DNA from: DAIOFH01 sp036745875
GTDB lineage: Bacteria; Planctomycetota; SZUA-567
NCBI GenBank assembly: GCA_036745875.1
Contig: DAIOFH010000007.1
Coordinates: 1 to 48,211, forward strand
Reading direction: 5' to 3'
Length of the DNA: 48,211 bases
In this document: positions 7,403 to 15,427 of the stretch, one piece after another
Position numbering within the stretch: the stretch's first letter is position 1
Layout: every line of letters starts with the position of its first letter
Position numbers and translations under genes: made by a program
The notes under the pieces: model-generated
What the model saw: the letters and a program-made list of their open reading frames with translations, nothing else
The model's database searches: none
What the model was told of the DNA's origin: nothing

Positions 7403-8088
7403 ATGCAAAACGCCCTGCCTACCCGAGTCCTTCGGGTGTTGTCGTTCGTGTTCGCGCTGTTCGCGTCATTTTATATTTCTTCGATTTCTTCAGTGTCGGC
7501 GGTGGAGTATATCGCGCCGGATGTCAACCAGAGGGTCAAGGCGGCCACTGTCATGGTCCATCTCGAATACCAGAGTCCGGGTTCCGAGCACCAGGTATCC
7601 TGGGGCACCGGGTTTGTCATCGGCGACGGTCTGGTCATGACCAACGCCCATGTGGTACGGGACCAGGAGCCGATCCGCATCTTTATTCATAACGAGTACC
7701 TGCCCGTCACCGAAGCGAAGATCGTCGCGGGGCACGCCTGCCTGCTTTGCCGTTTTCGACGCGGGTCAGCCCGTATGAGAACGTCTTTGCCTTTGGCTAC
7801 CCCGGCCCGATGCGGGCAAATTCGGTGGCGCAAATCCCCATGGTCGTCACCGGCGGAAAGATCAACGGGATCATCCAGGCCAATCCGTACCTTCTTATGC
7901 ACACCGCCTTGTGCAAAAGCGGCAACAGCGGCGGCCCGTTGATCAATGCCCGGGGCGAAGTCGTCGGCATGCAGACATGGAGCACCGATCCCGACGGAGT
8001 CGAGGGCGTGTTGTCTTTCGCCATCGGCAGCGAAGGGTTGGCCGCCTTCGTGCAGCAGGCGGGAATCAGGCCGTATATCGCAGGGTAA
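7403..8088 (+). pseudogene. Frameshifted secreted trypsin-like serine protease
   Basis: Two reading frames together encode one exported S1-family protease. Frame one (from ATG 7403, with GGAGG upstream) gives a signal peptide (about 1-33), a mature start AVEYIAPDV, and the catalytic His in MTNAHVV. It loses homology near 7730. Frame two resumes at about 7735 with LPALPFSTRVSPYENVFAFG and carries the nucleophile in SGNSGGPLINARGEVVG, ending at 8088. The Asp motif expected between the two is absent, so the break looks like a deletion of a length not divisible by three rather than a single-base change. The product should be inactive unless the assembly is wrong. It is followed by a strong hairpin shared with the convergent ftsY. 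Confidence 0.7.
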
Positions 8089-8101
8089 AATTACCACGAA
8101 G

Positions 8102-8154
8102 AACACAAAAAAACACGGAGAACCCAAAGCGGTTCTCCGTGTTCTTTTGTGTTG
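8102..8154. terminator. Bidirectional terminator made of a CACGGAGAAC-type inverted repeat
   Basis: ACACGGAGAACC (left arm) pairs perfectly with GGTTCTCCGTGT around a 6-base loop, and the stem extends outward through A-rich/T-rich arms (AACACAAAA/TTTTGTGTT). It sits between convergent genes and serves both strands. The arm sequence belongs to a small dispersed family also seen at 20327-20419 and 37097-37122. Confidence 0.75.
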
Positions 8155-8160
8155 TACTTG

Positions 8161-9090
8161 TTACTCTTCTGTCTCAACCCCGGCAAACATGGCGCTGCAG
8201 AAATCCTTGGCGCTGAAGGGGGCGAAATCGTCCTCCTTTTCTCCCACGCCTATAAACTTAATGGGGAGCTTGATTTGCCGGTTGATGGCGATGACGATGC
8301 CTCCCTTCGCCGTGCCGTCGAGTTTCGTGAGGACCAGCCCTGTGACGCCGACGCCTTCCGTGAATGTTTTGGCCTGCGAGAGTGCGTTCTGGCCTGTTGT
8401 CGCATCGAGGACTAGGAGAACTTCATGCGGCGCACCGGGGATTTTCTTGCCCGCGACGCGGCTGATTTTTTCCAGTTGCTGCATGAGGTTTGCCTTGGTG
8501 TGGATTCGCCCCGCGGTATCGACGATGACATAATCCATGCCCCTGGCGATCGCCGCGTCGCAGGCGTCGAAGACGACAGCGGCCGGGTCCGCGCCGTCTG
8601 CGTGGCGGACAATGTCGACACCGACGCGGCCGGCCCAGATGTCCAGCTGTTCCCCGGCGGCCGCGCGGAAGGTGTCAGCCGCCGCAAGCAGGACTTTGTA
8701 ACCCTGCTGTTTGAGGAACTTGGCCAATTTAGCCGTGGTGGTGGTTTTCCCTGTGCCGTTTACGCCGACCATAAGAATCAGTGTCGGCCCTTCCGAACTT
8801 TTGGCAAGGCTTTCCTCGTCGGGAGCCAAACCCTCTGACAGCATGTTTTTCAGGAATTCGAGAATGTCTTCGGATTTCTCGATCTCCTTTTTCTTGTACT
8901 TGACGCGGATCTCGTCGACGACTTCGGCGGCCAATCTTGGTCCTACATCGGCGAGTATCAAGCGCTCCTCAAGCTCGTTGAGAAGCTCTTCGTCGACGCG
9001 GCGGCCGATGCGGAACACATCCCTGACATCCATGAAAAGAATTTCACGCGTCTTTTTGAGGCCGCGCTTAATCTTGTCGAAAAAACCCAT
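8161..9090 (-). CDS. ftsY: Signal recognition particle receptor FtsY
   Basis: 309-residue SRP receptor GTPase, docking SRP-ribosome complexes at the inner membrane. A short N-terminal amphipathic segment (MGFFDKIKRGLKKTRE) is followed by the helical N domain (about 15-100, with LEERLILADVG). The G domain has P-loop GVNGTGKTTTTAKLA, the AADTFRAAAGEQLD block, DTAGR, the TKLDGTAKGG motif and closing GVGEKEDDFAPF. It lacks the long acidic A-domain of E. coli FtsY, as in many other phyla. It is last in a minus-strand operon after the ptsN-like and rhomboid genes (24-base gap), with an AAAGG ribosome site. Confidence 0.95.
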   Translation of the reverse strand: MGFFDKIKRGLKKTREILFMDVRDVFRIGRRVDEELLNELEERLILADVGPRLAAEVVDEIRVKYKKKEIEKSEDILEFLKNMLSEGLAPDEESLAKSSEGPTLILMVGVNGTGKTTTTAKLAKFLKQQGYKVLLAAADTFRAAAGEQLDIWAGRVGVDIVRHADGADPAAVVFDACDAAIARGMDYVIVDTAGRIHTKANLMQQLEKISRVAGKKIPGAPHEVLLVLDATTGQNALSQAKTFTEGVGVTGLVLTKLDGTAKGGIVIAINRQIKLPIKFIGVGEKEDDFAPFSAKDFCSAMFAGVETEE

Positions 9091-9114
9091 GTAATGCCTT
9101 TCAGGATTAGTTGC

Positions 9115-10044
9115 TTATTTGCTCAGTTCCCAGATCATGTAATCCCAGCCGCGGCTGTAGAATATGATCGCCATGAGGAGGGAGAGGATGAAAATCACAG
9201 CTGCGGCGATTGCGGCAATGGTCCAGATTTTTCCGTCGCGTTCGGCATTCCTGGACCGTGAAAGGGGGGGCAGGAAATACCCGAGAGCCGCTCCGGCGAT
9301 CATGCCGCCGATGTGAGCCGCGTTGTCCGCACCGGCCACCAGGCCGAAGATGACTATGTAGACGGCCCAACGAACCAGCTGGGAACCAAGAAATTCACCG
9401 ATGTGGTAGCGGTTTTTGTAATAGGTGCCGAGAAGCAGGCCGAGGATGCCGCATATGGCTCCCGACGCCCCGGCGGAGTTGACCGGCCTGCCGAGGATCA
9501 TGACATTCCAGAAAAAGCTGCTGAACGCGGCGAATGCACCCGTCAGTATGAAGACGGCGAATACGGTTTTGGCGTTCCAGAGTTTTTCGGCCAAACGCCC
9601 GAGATCCCAAAAGGCCCAGCAGTTGAAAAGGATATGGACAATGCCGAAATGCAAAAAGCACGACATGACGAAGCGCCACACCTGCCCGTGTGTGAGGATA
9701 ATCCAATGGAAATTTGATCCCAGTCGGATATAGGTGAACTGCGATAGGTTCGGGAAGGAGAACAACCCGCCGTACGGCTGGGTGCGATATTCGTCAGGTA
9801 ATGTCATGTCGGTGATGAACTGCAAAAGGAAGAAGACGCATATCGTGCCGACAATGGTGCGGGTGGCGACGGCATCCTGTGAGAGAAAACGCTTTAGCCA
9901 GCCGCGCCAGCCTTTTTCGGGGCCAAGCCGCTTGGCGCAGTAGGGGCAGAACTCCTGGTCCGCCTTGACCAGGTTGCGGCAGCCGGGACAGGACACGAGA
10001 CCGCTTTGACTATTGTTGTTACCGCGAAAATACCAATCAGCCAT
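9115..10044 (-). CDS. Rhomboid-family intramembrane serine protease with N-terminal zinc ribbon
   Basis: 309 residues. The N-terminus carries a double CxxC zinc ribbon (CPGC at about 18-21, CPYC at about 32-35), a basic linker, then about seven hydrophobic helices. The catalytic serine lies in NSAGASGAICG and the catalytic histidine in NAAHIGGMIAGAALG, the expected rhomboid dyad, so an active intramembrane protease is likely. A loop with WRFVMSCFLHFGIVHILFN matches the family's W-R and H-N conserved region. I chose the ATG at 10044 because any longer start would run into the upstream gene. It is cotranscribed between the ptsN-like gene (13-base gap) and ftsY. Substrates are unknown. Confidence 0.88.
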   Translation of the reverse strand: MADWYFRGNNNSQSGLVSCPGCRNLVKADQEFCPYCAKRLGPEKGWRGWLKRFLSQDAVATRTIVGTICVFFLLQFITDMTLPDEYRTQPYGGLFSFPNLSQFTYIRLGSNFHWIILTHGQVWRFVMSCFLHFGIVHILFNCWAFWDLGRLAEKLWNAKTVFAVFILTGAFAAFSSFFWNVMILGRPVNSAGASGAICGILGLLLGTYYKNRYHIGEFLGSQLVRWAVYIVIFGLVAGADNAAHIGGMIAGAALGYFLPPLSRSRNAERDGKIWTIAAIAAAVIFILSLLMAIIFYSRGWDYMIWELSK

Positions 10045-10057
10045 GATGTATAGTGCC

Positions 10058-10507
10058 TTACAAGTCTTTGATGAGGGTCCAAAGAGCTTCCGAATTGGCT
10101 GCGGCGAAAAGTTTGTGCCGCATGCCGTCGTCGCGGAAGATGCTCGATGCCCGGGCCAAGTAGCGCAGCCAATCGGTCTGGCTGTCTTCAGGCATAGCGA
10201 CCAGGAGTATGAGCCGGACAGGTTCATTGTCCAGGCTGCCGTAGTCGACGCCTTTTCTGAGAACTGTCAGGGCGGCCGTGGGGTAACGGACCGCGGGCAC
10301 CCGTACGTGCGGCGTGCCGATGCCGAGACCAAGGCCGGTCGCCAGTGCTTCTTCCCTTTGCCAGGTCGCCGCGGAGACACGGGAAAAATCAGAGATGTTC
10401 GGGGAATCTCTCAGCAGTTCCAGCGTACCGTCTATGGCCTGACGCTTATTTTTCGCATCGATGACAGCCACCCGTTCCTGTGACAAATATTTACTGAAAT
10501 CAGACAT
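10058..10507 (-). CDS. PTS EIIA-type phosphocarrier (PtsN/fructose-family)
   Basis: 149-residue EIIA domain of the mannitol/fructose class. The phosphorylatable histidine is H67 in GLGIGTPHVRVP, with typical flanks (WQREEALATG before, LTVLRKGVDYGSLD and LILLVAMPEDSQTDWLRYLA after). No EIIB or EIIC is nearby, so a regulatory, nitrogen-PTS-like function is more likely than sugar transport. The ATG at 10507 is preferred over a TTG two codons upstream because GGAAGG lies 6 bases before it. First gene of the ptsN-rhomboid-ftsY operon; two inverted repeats lie in its leader. Confidence 0.85.
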   Translation of the reverse strand: MSDFSKYLSQERVAVIDAKNKRQAIDGTLELLRDSPNISDFSRVSAATWQREEALATGLGLGIGTPHVRVPAVRYPTAALTVLRKGVDYGSLDNEPVRLILLVAMPEDSQTDWLRYLARASSIFRDDGMRHKLFAAANSEALWTLIKDL

Positions 10508-10872
10508 TTGCAACCTTCCTTCTGTTCTGTCTTCAAATTACGTGAAGACGGCGCTCCGGCAACGAATGCCATTTGCGACATGGCATCGTTTTTGATAAAA
10601 CACCGGAACACTAGTATTTTGTCCTTGTGTTCCGCGCATCCCCGCGCATGCAGGAGAGGACACAGTCGCATGACGCCGTACAAAAGGCGATAGGAAAGTA
10701 TACCGAAGACAGCGTATTGGCGAAAGAGTCTTTTTATTCTCCTAAGTATGGGACTGAATATCCTCCCCGTCAATGCAGTTGCAATATTTTGCCAACATGC
10801 TTAAATATACTGGTATATGATCTGTGTAGCGACCGCCGTGCGCGGCATCGTCCATATTCGGGAGTCAATGCA
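10508..10872. promoter_or_regulatory. 365-bp divergent intergenic region with two inverted repeats
   Basis: There is no credible gene here. Upstream of the ptsN-like start lie GTCTTCA/TGAAGAC (10529-10549, 7-base loop) and ATGCCAT/ATGGCAT (10566-10586, 7-base loop). Either could be an operator or a leader hairpin. Toward the pseudopilin gene an AT-rich patch (about 10780-10825) has promoter-like words (TTGCAA, then TTAAAT 16 bp later, and TATACT) but no clear single choice. Confidence 0.4.
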
Positions 10873-11532
10873 ATGCGTGGCAAAAAAGGGGCGTTTATCC
10901 TTGAAGCGATCCTTGTTCTCTGCGCCATTCTGGCGATAGTGGGAATTATCGTGCCCTTTGCCATCAGAGCGAATGACAACTCCAATCGCCTCAAGTGCCT
11001 GGAGAACCTGCGCATTATCGGCGAGGGAGTGCGCCAATGGTCTCTGGAACATGACTATGCCCTGCCGCCCGGACGGGGGATGTCCGGATTCTGCAATTCC
11101 GTCGACGGCCACCCAATGCCGGGAAATATGTACGCCATAGAACCGGGCCTCAATGCGCTGTGGGATAAAGGCAATGGCGTTATCAAGGATGTGAACGTGT
11201 TTCGTTGTCCCGCCGACAGAAACCTTGAGCCGCCGCCTCAGCCTGGCGAGGATTTCACCTCCCCTGGCCAGCTGTCCTATTCGATGACCGGGCATCTTTA
11301 TCCGACGGATCCTGCGAATAAGGTGATTGTCGCGGACAAAAGCGACAGAAGCCATATCAACGGCTCCTATATTGGAAGTGGGAACCATAATCACCGCTTC
11401 ATCAATGTGTTGTTTTTCGATGGAAGCGTGCGCACAGTTACCAAACCGATCCTTCCGCCCGGTACGGGTTCGGATCCGGGCAGTATTTATGTGATGGAAA
11501 CGGGCGACCAGTACGATACCTATCTCGAATAG
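10873..11532 (+). CDS. Type II/IV pseudopilin-like protein with H-x-DG C-terminus
   Basis: 219 residues. The N-terminus is a prepilin signal: basic MRGKKG, then cleavage before AFILE with the conserved Glu at mature position 5 and a 20-residue hydrophobic helix. The following RANDNSNRLKCLENLRIIG and the WSLEHDYALPPG region resemble the large pseudopilin families of Lentisphaerota, Planctomycetes and Verrucomicrobia. The C-terminal GNHNHRFINVLFFDGSVRTV holds their H-x(n)-DG signature. It has no secretion-system neighbours; such orphan pseudopilins are numerous in these phyla and their function is unknown. GGGAG lies 8 bases before the ATG. Confidence 0.85.
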   Translation: MRGKKGAFILEAILVLCAILAIVGIIVPFAIRANDNSNRLKCLENLRIIGEGVRQWSLEHDYALPPGRGMSGFCNSVDGHPMPGNMYAIEPGLNALWDKGNGVIKDVNVFRCPADRNLEPPPQPGEDFTSPGQLSYSMTGHLYPTDPANKVIVADKSDRSHINGSYIGSGNHNHRFINVLFFDGSVRTVTKPILPPGTGSDPGSIYVMETGDQYDTYLE

Positions 11533-11653
11533 CGTCGCCTATTGCGTTTTAAACTGTACCTGACTATTTCTTGGCGCTTTTCGGTCGATACCGGTTGCGC
11601 TGGAAAACGCAGCAATGGACCAGGAAAAAAAGTGCTGACGGGGGATAAAAAAA

Positions 11654-12271
11654 ATGCCTGATGAAAAAGAAGACCTGGCGGTAATTTTCGATCTGGGTCG
11701 CGTACTTTTGAACATTCATGTCGACGGCCCGAAATTTGTCGCTCTGATGGAAAGCATGGGCATCAATCCCCAGGAAGCCTTTTCCACCTACTGGCAGGAA
11801 CCGGAGGTGGAATGGCATATGATCGGGACCATCAATTCGTTTCAGTTCTACCAGGCGGCGGTGGACAGGCTGAATCTGACGGTCAGCTACGAAGATTTCG
11901 TCGATGCCTGGTGCGACATGTTTACGCCGATGCCGGGAATGAAGGAAATTTTTGAACGCGTCGAGGAGAGACATGTCGTAGGTTTATTGTCCGATACCGA
12001 CTCGTTGCACTGGGCCAAAGCCAAGGAATTGCTCCCCTGGCTGCGACGCGTCGAAAAACCGACTTTGTCGTTCGAAGTGGGCCATGTCAAGCCAAGCAGG
12101 GAAATTTACCTTCTCGCGGCGCAAAACTGTGGCCGCACTCCCGACGACTGCCTCTTTATCGATGATTCCGAAATTAATGTGGATGGCGCGCGGGATGTGG
12201 GCATGGCGGGGCTTGCCTTTACGTCTCCGGAGCGTTTGGCCAGGGATCTGTCAAAACTGGGCATTATATAA
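11654..12271 (+). CDS. HAD-superfamily hydrolase, YihX-like
   Basis: 205-residue cytoplasmic HAD-IA phosphatase. Motif I is VIFDLGRVL with nucleophile D13; the usual second Asp is replaced by Gly, as in the YihX (FDLGNV) subgroup. Motif II is LLSDTDS (Thr/Ser), motif III the lysine in HVKPSREIY, and motif IV FIDDSEINVDGA. A helical cap spans about residues 20-95. YihX-type enzymes act on sugar phosphates, but the substrate here is undetermined. GGGGGA precedes the ATG. It is flanked by unrelated genes and probably monocistronic. Confidence 0.85.
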   Translation: MPDEKEDLAVIFDLGRVLLNIHVDGPKFVALMESMGINPQEAFSTYWQEPEVEWHMIGTINSFQFYQAAVDRLNLTVSYEDFVDAWCDMFTPMPGMKEIFERVEERHVVGLLSDTDSLHWAKAKELLPWLRRVEKPTLSFEVGHVKPSREIYLLAAQNCGRTPDDCLFIDDSEINVDGARDVGMAGLAFTSPERLARDLSKLGII

Positions 12272-12413
12272 AGCGAGCCGGAACGACATATTGCAATACC
12301 GGTGTCAGAAATAAGCACGTGTCACTTGTCGTCCCGGTTCTACAAAATACGCATCTATGTACACAACACAACCGAATCCCGATTATTCAAGCATGGACGG
12401 GTTTTTCTGGTGT

Positions 12414-12797
12414 TCACGCCGCCATCCGGTTGTAAAGCCAGAAACCGGCAAGTGTTGCCGCGAGCGATCCCACGAGGTTGCATACCAGGGTCAATAGGGC
12501 GTGGGTGGGCCTGCCGGTGAGAAAGAGGGCGTGTATTTCCATGGAAAAGGCGGAGAAGGTGGTTAATCCGCCAAGGAATCCGGTGACAACCAGCAGCCGC
12601 GCCTCTTCAGGCAACGCCGCTCCGTGTCGGGTGAAAAAGGCGGATGCCAGACCTGCCAGGAAACACCCCGCAATGTTCGCCGTCAGCGTTCCGAGATGCA
12701 TCCCGGAATACAATCCGCCGAGCGCTACCCCGGCGAGCCAGCGCAGACACGCCCCCGTTCCAGCTCCGATAAATACGCATGCGGCATTGCCGAACAT
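12414..12797 (-). CDS. crcB: Fluoride exporter CrcB/Fluc
   Basis: 127-residue, four-helix membrane channel subunit. Signature segments are GAGTGACLRWLAG in helix 1, GTLTANIAGCFLAG (the conserved Asn) in helix 2, and GFLGGLTTFSAFSME (Fluc TFS and phenylalanine box) in helix 3. It assembles as a dual-topology dimer that lets fluoride leave the cell. The ATG at 12797, with AAAGGGGA upstream, is preferred over a longer frame start at 12839 that adds a non-conserved prefix. I looked for a fluoride riboswitch in the 130-bp leader and saw none. It is divergent from the 12929 operon. Confidence 0.93.
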   Translation of the reverse strand: MFGNAACVFIGAGTGACLRWLAGVALGGLYSGMHLGTLTANIAGCFLAGLASAFFTRHGAALPEEARLLVVTGFLGGLTTFSAFSMEIHALFLTGRPTHALLTLVCNLVGSLAATLAGFWLYNRMAA

Positions 12798-12840
12798 TTT
12801 TCCCCTTTCTCTATAAACAGCCACCGCTCCACACTCCATA

Positions 12841-12869
12841 TTGCCGGTCGGAATACAATACTATATGAT
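12841..12869 (+). promoter_or_regulatory. Promoter of the 12929-18647 gene cluster
   Basis: TTGCCG (12841-12846) and TATGAT (12864-12869) are 17 bp apart, about 60 bp upstream of the first start codon. It is the only convincing promoter seen before the six-gene run that ends with gcvPB. Confidence 0.6.
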
Positions 12870-12928
12870 AGCTGTGGTTGCGTCGCGCAATATTTTCATT
12901 TCCACATGCAAAGGATGGGAAGCAGTAA

Positions 12929-13453
12929 ATGGCGAAAAAGAAGGCTCGAAAGGATGGGGAGGCGGCAAAATCCAGTGTTGTCGAGGAAAAAGACACGGGG
13001 GAAAGTCAGAAAAGCGCGCCGACGAAAAACAGGAACGGCGTGCTGATCCTCGGCTTTGTCGTGACGTTTGTGGTGGCGTTCGCTTTGGCGTGGCTGCTGT
13101 TCGGGGCAGGGCAGGGGAGTGGATCCCCGGCGCAAAACGAAGCGGAACAAGACGCGCCTCCGGCGCGCACCCTCTCGCCGGATGAATTCCGGGACTTTCT
13201 CACAGCCGTCGAGGCGGCGGATTTCAACGCCATGTCACGGCTGGGAAAACAGGTTTTTAAAAAAGGCGATCTGATCCCCAATTATGAAAATCTGTTTGCG
13301 GAATACGCCCTAGACGGCTTCCCGCCCTTCAATGTTTTCGGTTTTTACACGGTCGGCACCTCCGAAGCGGTATACCGGGTCATTCTTACCATGAACAGCG
13401 AGGACAATTCGGTGGAATCGTTCATGGCCGAGGAAATGCCGGTGATTCAATAA
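12929..13453 (+). CDS. Uncharacterised single-pass membrane protein
   Basis: 174 residues, not recognised. A Lys/Glu-rich cytoplasmic N-terminus (about 1-36) leads to one transmembrane helix (about 37-60, VLILGFVVTFVVAFALAWLLFG). An acidic Gly/Pro-rich linker then leads to a small C-terminal domain (about 85-174) starting at LSPDEFRDFLTAVEAADF and containing FNVFGFYTVGTSEAVYRVILT. The topology suggests an inner-membrane anchor with a periplasmic domain. First gene after the promoter at 12841-12869, with the next gene 33 bases downstream. Confidence 0.7.
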   Translation: MAKKKARKDGEAAKSSVVEEKDTGESQKSAPTKNRNGVLILGFVVTFVVAFALAWLLFGAGQGSGSPAQNEAEQDAPPARTLSPDEFRDFLTAVEAADFNAMSRLGKQVFKKGDLIPNYENLFAEYALDGFPPFNVFGFYTVGTSEAVYRVILTMNSEDNSVESFMAEEMPVIQ

Positions 13454-13486
13454 AGAAGACGCTCCGGGCCGGGAAAGGAGAACGTC

Positions 13487-14020
13487 ATGGATAAGAAGGA
13501 TTATCAGAAGCCCGACAAGGACCTTGCTGCGATCTGTGGACTATTCTGTGTTGCTTGCGACAATTTCGTGGACACGGTGGAAAATCATGAAAAACTGGCA
13601 AAAAAAGCGGCGGCAAGGGGAAAAAGCCTCGAAGACTGCCTATGTCGTGGCTGCCGCTCGGATACATTAAATTTTTTCTGCCGCGAACACTGCTATATGA
13701 AAACGTGCGCGGAAAAGAAAAATGTCGATTTTTGCGGCGAATGCGATGATTTCCCCTGTGCGGAACTGAAAGAGTTCCAGGCCGCCCGCCCGCACCGGAT
13801 CGAATTGTGGGAATGCCACAAACGCATCATGGAGGCGGGATTTGAAACATGGCACAGTGAGATGCTGGAACGTTATTCATGCCCGCAATGCGGCTCGATC
13901 AATTCCGCCTATGACCTGAAGTGCAGAGGATGCGGTGGGGAACCCAGTTGCGAATATGTGAAAAACCACCACAATGAGATAGTAAAATTTCTTGAACAGT
14001 ATAACTCAGGGAGAACCTGA
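13487..14020 (+). CDS. Cysteine-rich DUF3795-type protein with C-terminal zinc ribbon
   Basis: 177 residues. The first part has the DUF3795 pattern: AAICGLFCVACDNF, then CLCRGCRSD, then FFCREHCYMKTCAEKK and FCGECDDFPCAELKEF. The cysteines (about residues 17-90) would suit zinc or iron-sulfur binding. A second zinc-ribbon-like unit (CPQC...CRGC) lies at about 137-153. The function of the family is unknown. The gene ends 1 base before the next start, so the two are cotranscribed. Confidence 0.8.
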   Translation: MDKKDYQKPDKDLAAICGLFCVACDNFVDTVENHEKLAKKAAARGKSLEDCLCRGCRSDTLNFFCREHCYMKTCAEKKNVDFCGECDDFPCAELKEFQAARPHRIELWECHKRIMEAGFETWHSEMLERYSCPQCGSINSAYDLKCRGCGGEPSCEYVKNHHNEIVKFLEQYNSGRT

Positions 14021-14021
14021 A

Positions 14022-15383
14022 ATGCCCTTTCTTGATGAAGCGATACGCCAGGCCCAATCGGCGATCGAGCACAAGTTCCTCTTTCGCAAGCTCGGCCTGC
14101 CGTATGATTACGCCTCGCCCCCCGACGAATTCCCTTCCAAGGCGTTCGCCACCGCCAAGGAGGCGCGCGGCAATCTTCCGAACCCCGCCGGTCTCGGGGC
14201 AGGATACCATTGCTCCTGCCGCAACCATGCCCTGCTGTTTGACGCGTATCTGCTGCGCATCGAACTCGGCATCGAGAGCGGCGCAGACGAACAGATACTC
14301 GACCGACTCATCGGCGGCCTAATCCGCATTGCCACCGTCGCGCCGAAATCGTTCCTCATAAGCGGCCTGGCCGCCGACGGGCGCGGTTTTTACGCCTGGA
14401 CAAGCTGGCAAAACCATGCCGCCTGGGCCTTCGCGGCCGGTCGCGGCCTCACCACCGCCGCTATTTCACCGGAAAGCCAGGAAAAATTCCGTTCCATCGT
14501 CGGCAAGTGGCTGGACCGGGTCAAGCGTGATGAATTCGCCGTCAAATCAATAGATGGCAAGGTTATGGACCACGGCGACCTTGCAGCCGTGAACGGCGAA
14601 ATAGGCCCGGTCTTTCTTGCCATGCTGCTGGTCGGTTGCCTTGCTTCCGGGGATATCGCGGAGCAGGAAGCGTACGAAATCAAGGCTGAGGAAGAGTCGC
14701 GTGCCAGGCTTGGGAAAACCGGCGCTTCCGTGGACGATATAGACGCACTTCTTTGGCGTCAGGCCGCGCTGTCCATCATTTCCAAACATGATTTCAATCC
14801 TGAACGTGCTGAACTGGCAAAGGAACGGATGCGGGAAAACGCCGGTCTCGCCGCCAAACTTGTGGGCGGCTGGAGAGATTGGGACCAATCCCTTGTGGAC
14901 GCGGATATCAACCTTGACTGGCGGCGTTTCGCTAAAAAAAACCCGGCCGAGTCCTCCGGTCTCGGGTTCGATCCCGGCACGGAATGGGACAGGCTGAAAA
15001 ACGAGGAGCCTCTCGCCAGGGGGCTCGCGGCCATGTTGATCATCTTTTGGGCTGAGGAAAAGGCGAGCGCCGAAGCAATCTCCGGGGAAGTGGAGGAGTG
15101 TCTGCAAGCGACCCCGTGGGACAAGCTGATGACGTTGCAGGCCGTTAGCCCCGCGGTCGTTCTGCATGTTCGCGGTGCGGAGATGGAGTTGTGGGATAAA
15201 GAGCTTTTCGCCACCAGGCACAACTTCCAGTTTGCCGAGGAATCTCTGGCGGCACGCTATCTCGAACCTGATTACGACGAGGTGCATCCGGAGCAGGCAG
15301 GCCACAGCGCGCCGCCCCCCGGCAAGAAGGGTCATGTGCCCAAGGGAGACGGGAAGCGCCGTAAACGGCGGCGGCGGAGATAA
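14022..15383 (+). CDS. Uncharacterised cytoplasmic protein with Arg/Lys tail
   Basis: 453 residues, not recognised. No signal peptide or membrane helix is visible; the body is mixed alpha-helical with several Trp-rich segments (YAWTSWQNHAAWAF, LVGGWRDWDQSL). A Cys-x-Cys near residue 62 sits in GYHCSCRNHALL. The last about 25 residues are strongly basic (GKRRKRRRRR), suggesting nucleic-acid or membrane-phosphate contact. I chose ATG 14022, with GGGAG 8 bases upstream, over an in-frame ATG that overlaps the previous gene. It lies 44 bp upstream of gcvH. Confidence 0.7.
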   Translation: MPFLDEAIRQAQSAIEHKFLFRKLGLPYDYASPPDEFPSKAFATAKEARGNLPNPAGLGAGYHCSCRNHALLFDAYLLRIELGIESGADEQILDRLIGGLIRIATVAPKSFLISGLAADGRGFYAWTSWQNHAAWAFAAGRGLTTAAISPESQEKFRSIVGKWLDRVKRDEFAVKSIDGKVMDHGDLAAVNGEIGPVFLAMLLVGCLASGDIAEQEAYEIKAEEESRARLGKTGASVDDIDALLWRQAALSIISKHDFNPERAELAKERMRENAGLAAKLVGGWRDWDQSLVDADINLDWRRFAKKNPAESSGLGFDPGTEWDRLKNEEPLARGLAAMLIIFWAEEKASAEAISGEVEECLQATPWDKLMTLQAVSPAVVLHVRGAEMELWDKELFATRHNFQFAEESLAARYLEPDYDEVHPEQAGHSAPPPGKKGHVPKGDGKRRKRRRRR

Positions 15384-15427
15384 TGTACAATTGTCAATTA
15401 TCGATTGTCATTTTTTAAGGAGATTCC

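Noticed and set aside
7730..7745. Programmed ribosomal frameshift in the protease gene
   Set aside because: There is no slippery sequence at the junction, and the catalytic Asp segment is missing, which favours deletion.
12272..12413. Distant inverted words (CCGGAACGACA and TGTCGTCCCGG) after the HAD gene
   Set aside because: The arms contain a mismatch, the loop is about 40 bases, and there is no T-tract; too weak to call a terminator or operator.
12798..12928. Fluoride riboswitch upstream of crcB
   Set aside because: I read the leader on the minus strand and saw no matching conserved core or pseudoknot pattern.
15384..15427. Glycine riboswitch before gcvH
   Set aside because: Only 44 bp separate the genes, too short for a glycine aptamer, and no conserved core is visible.
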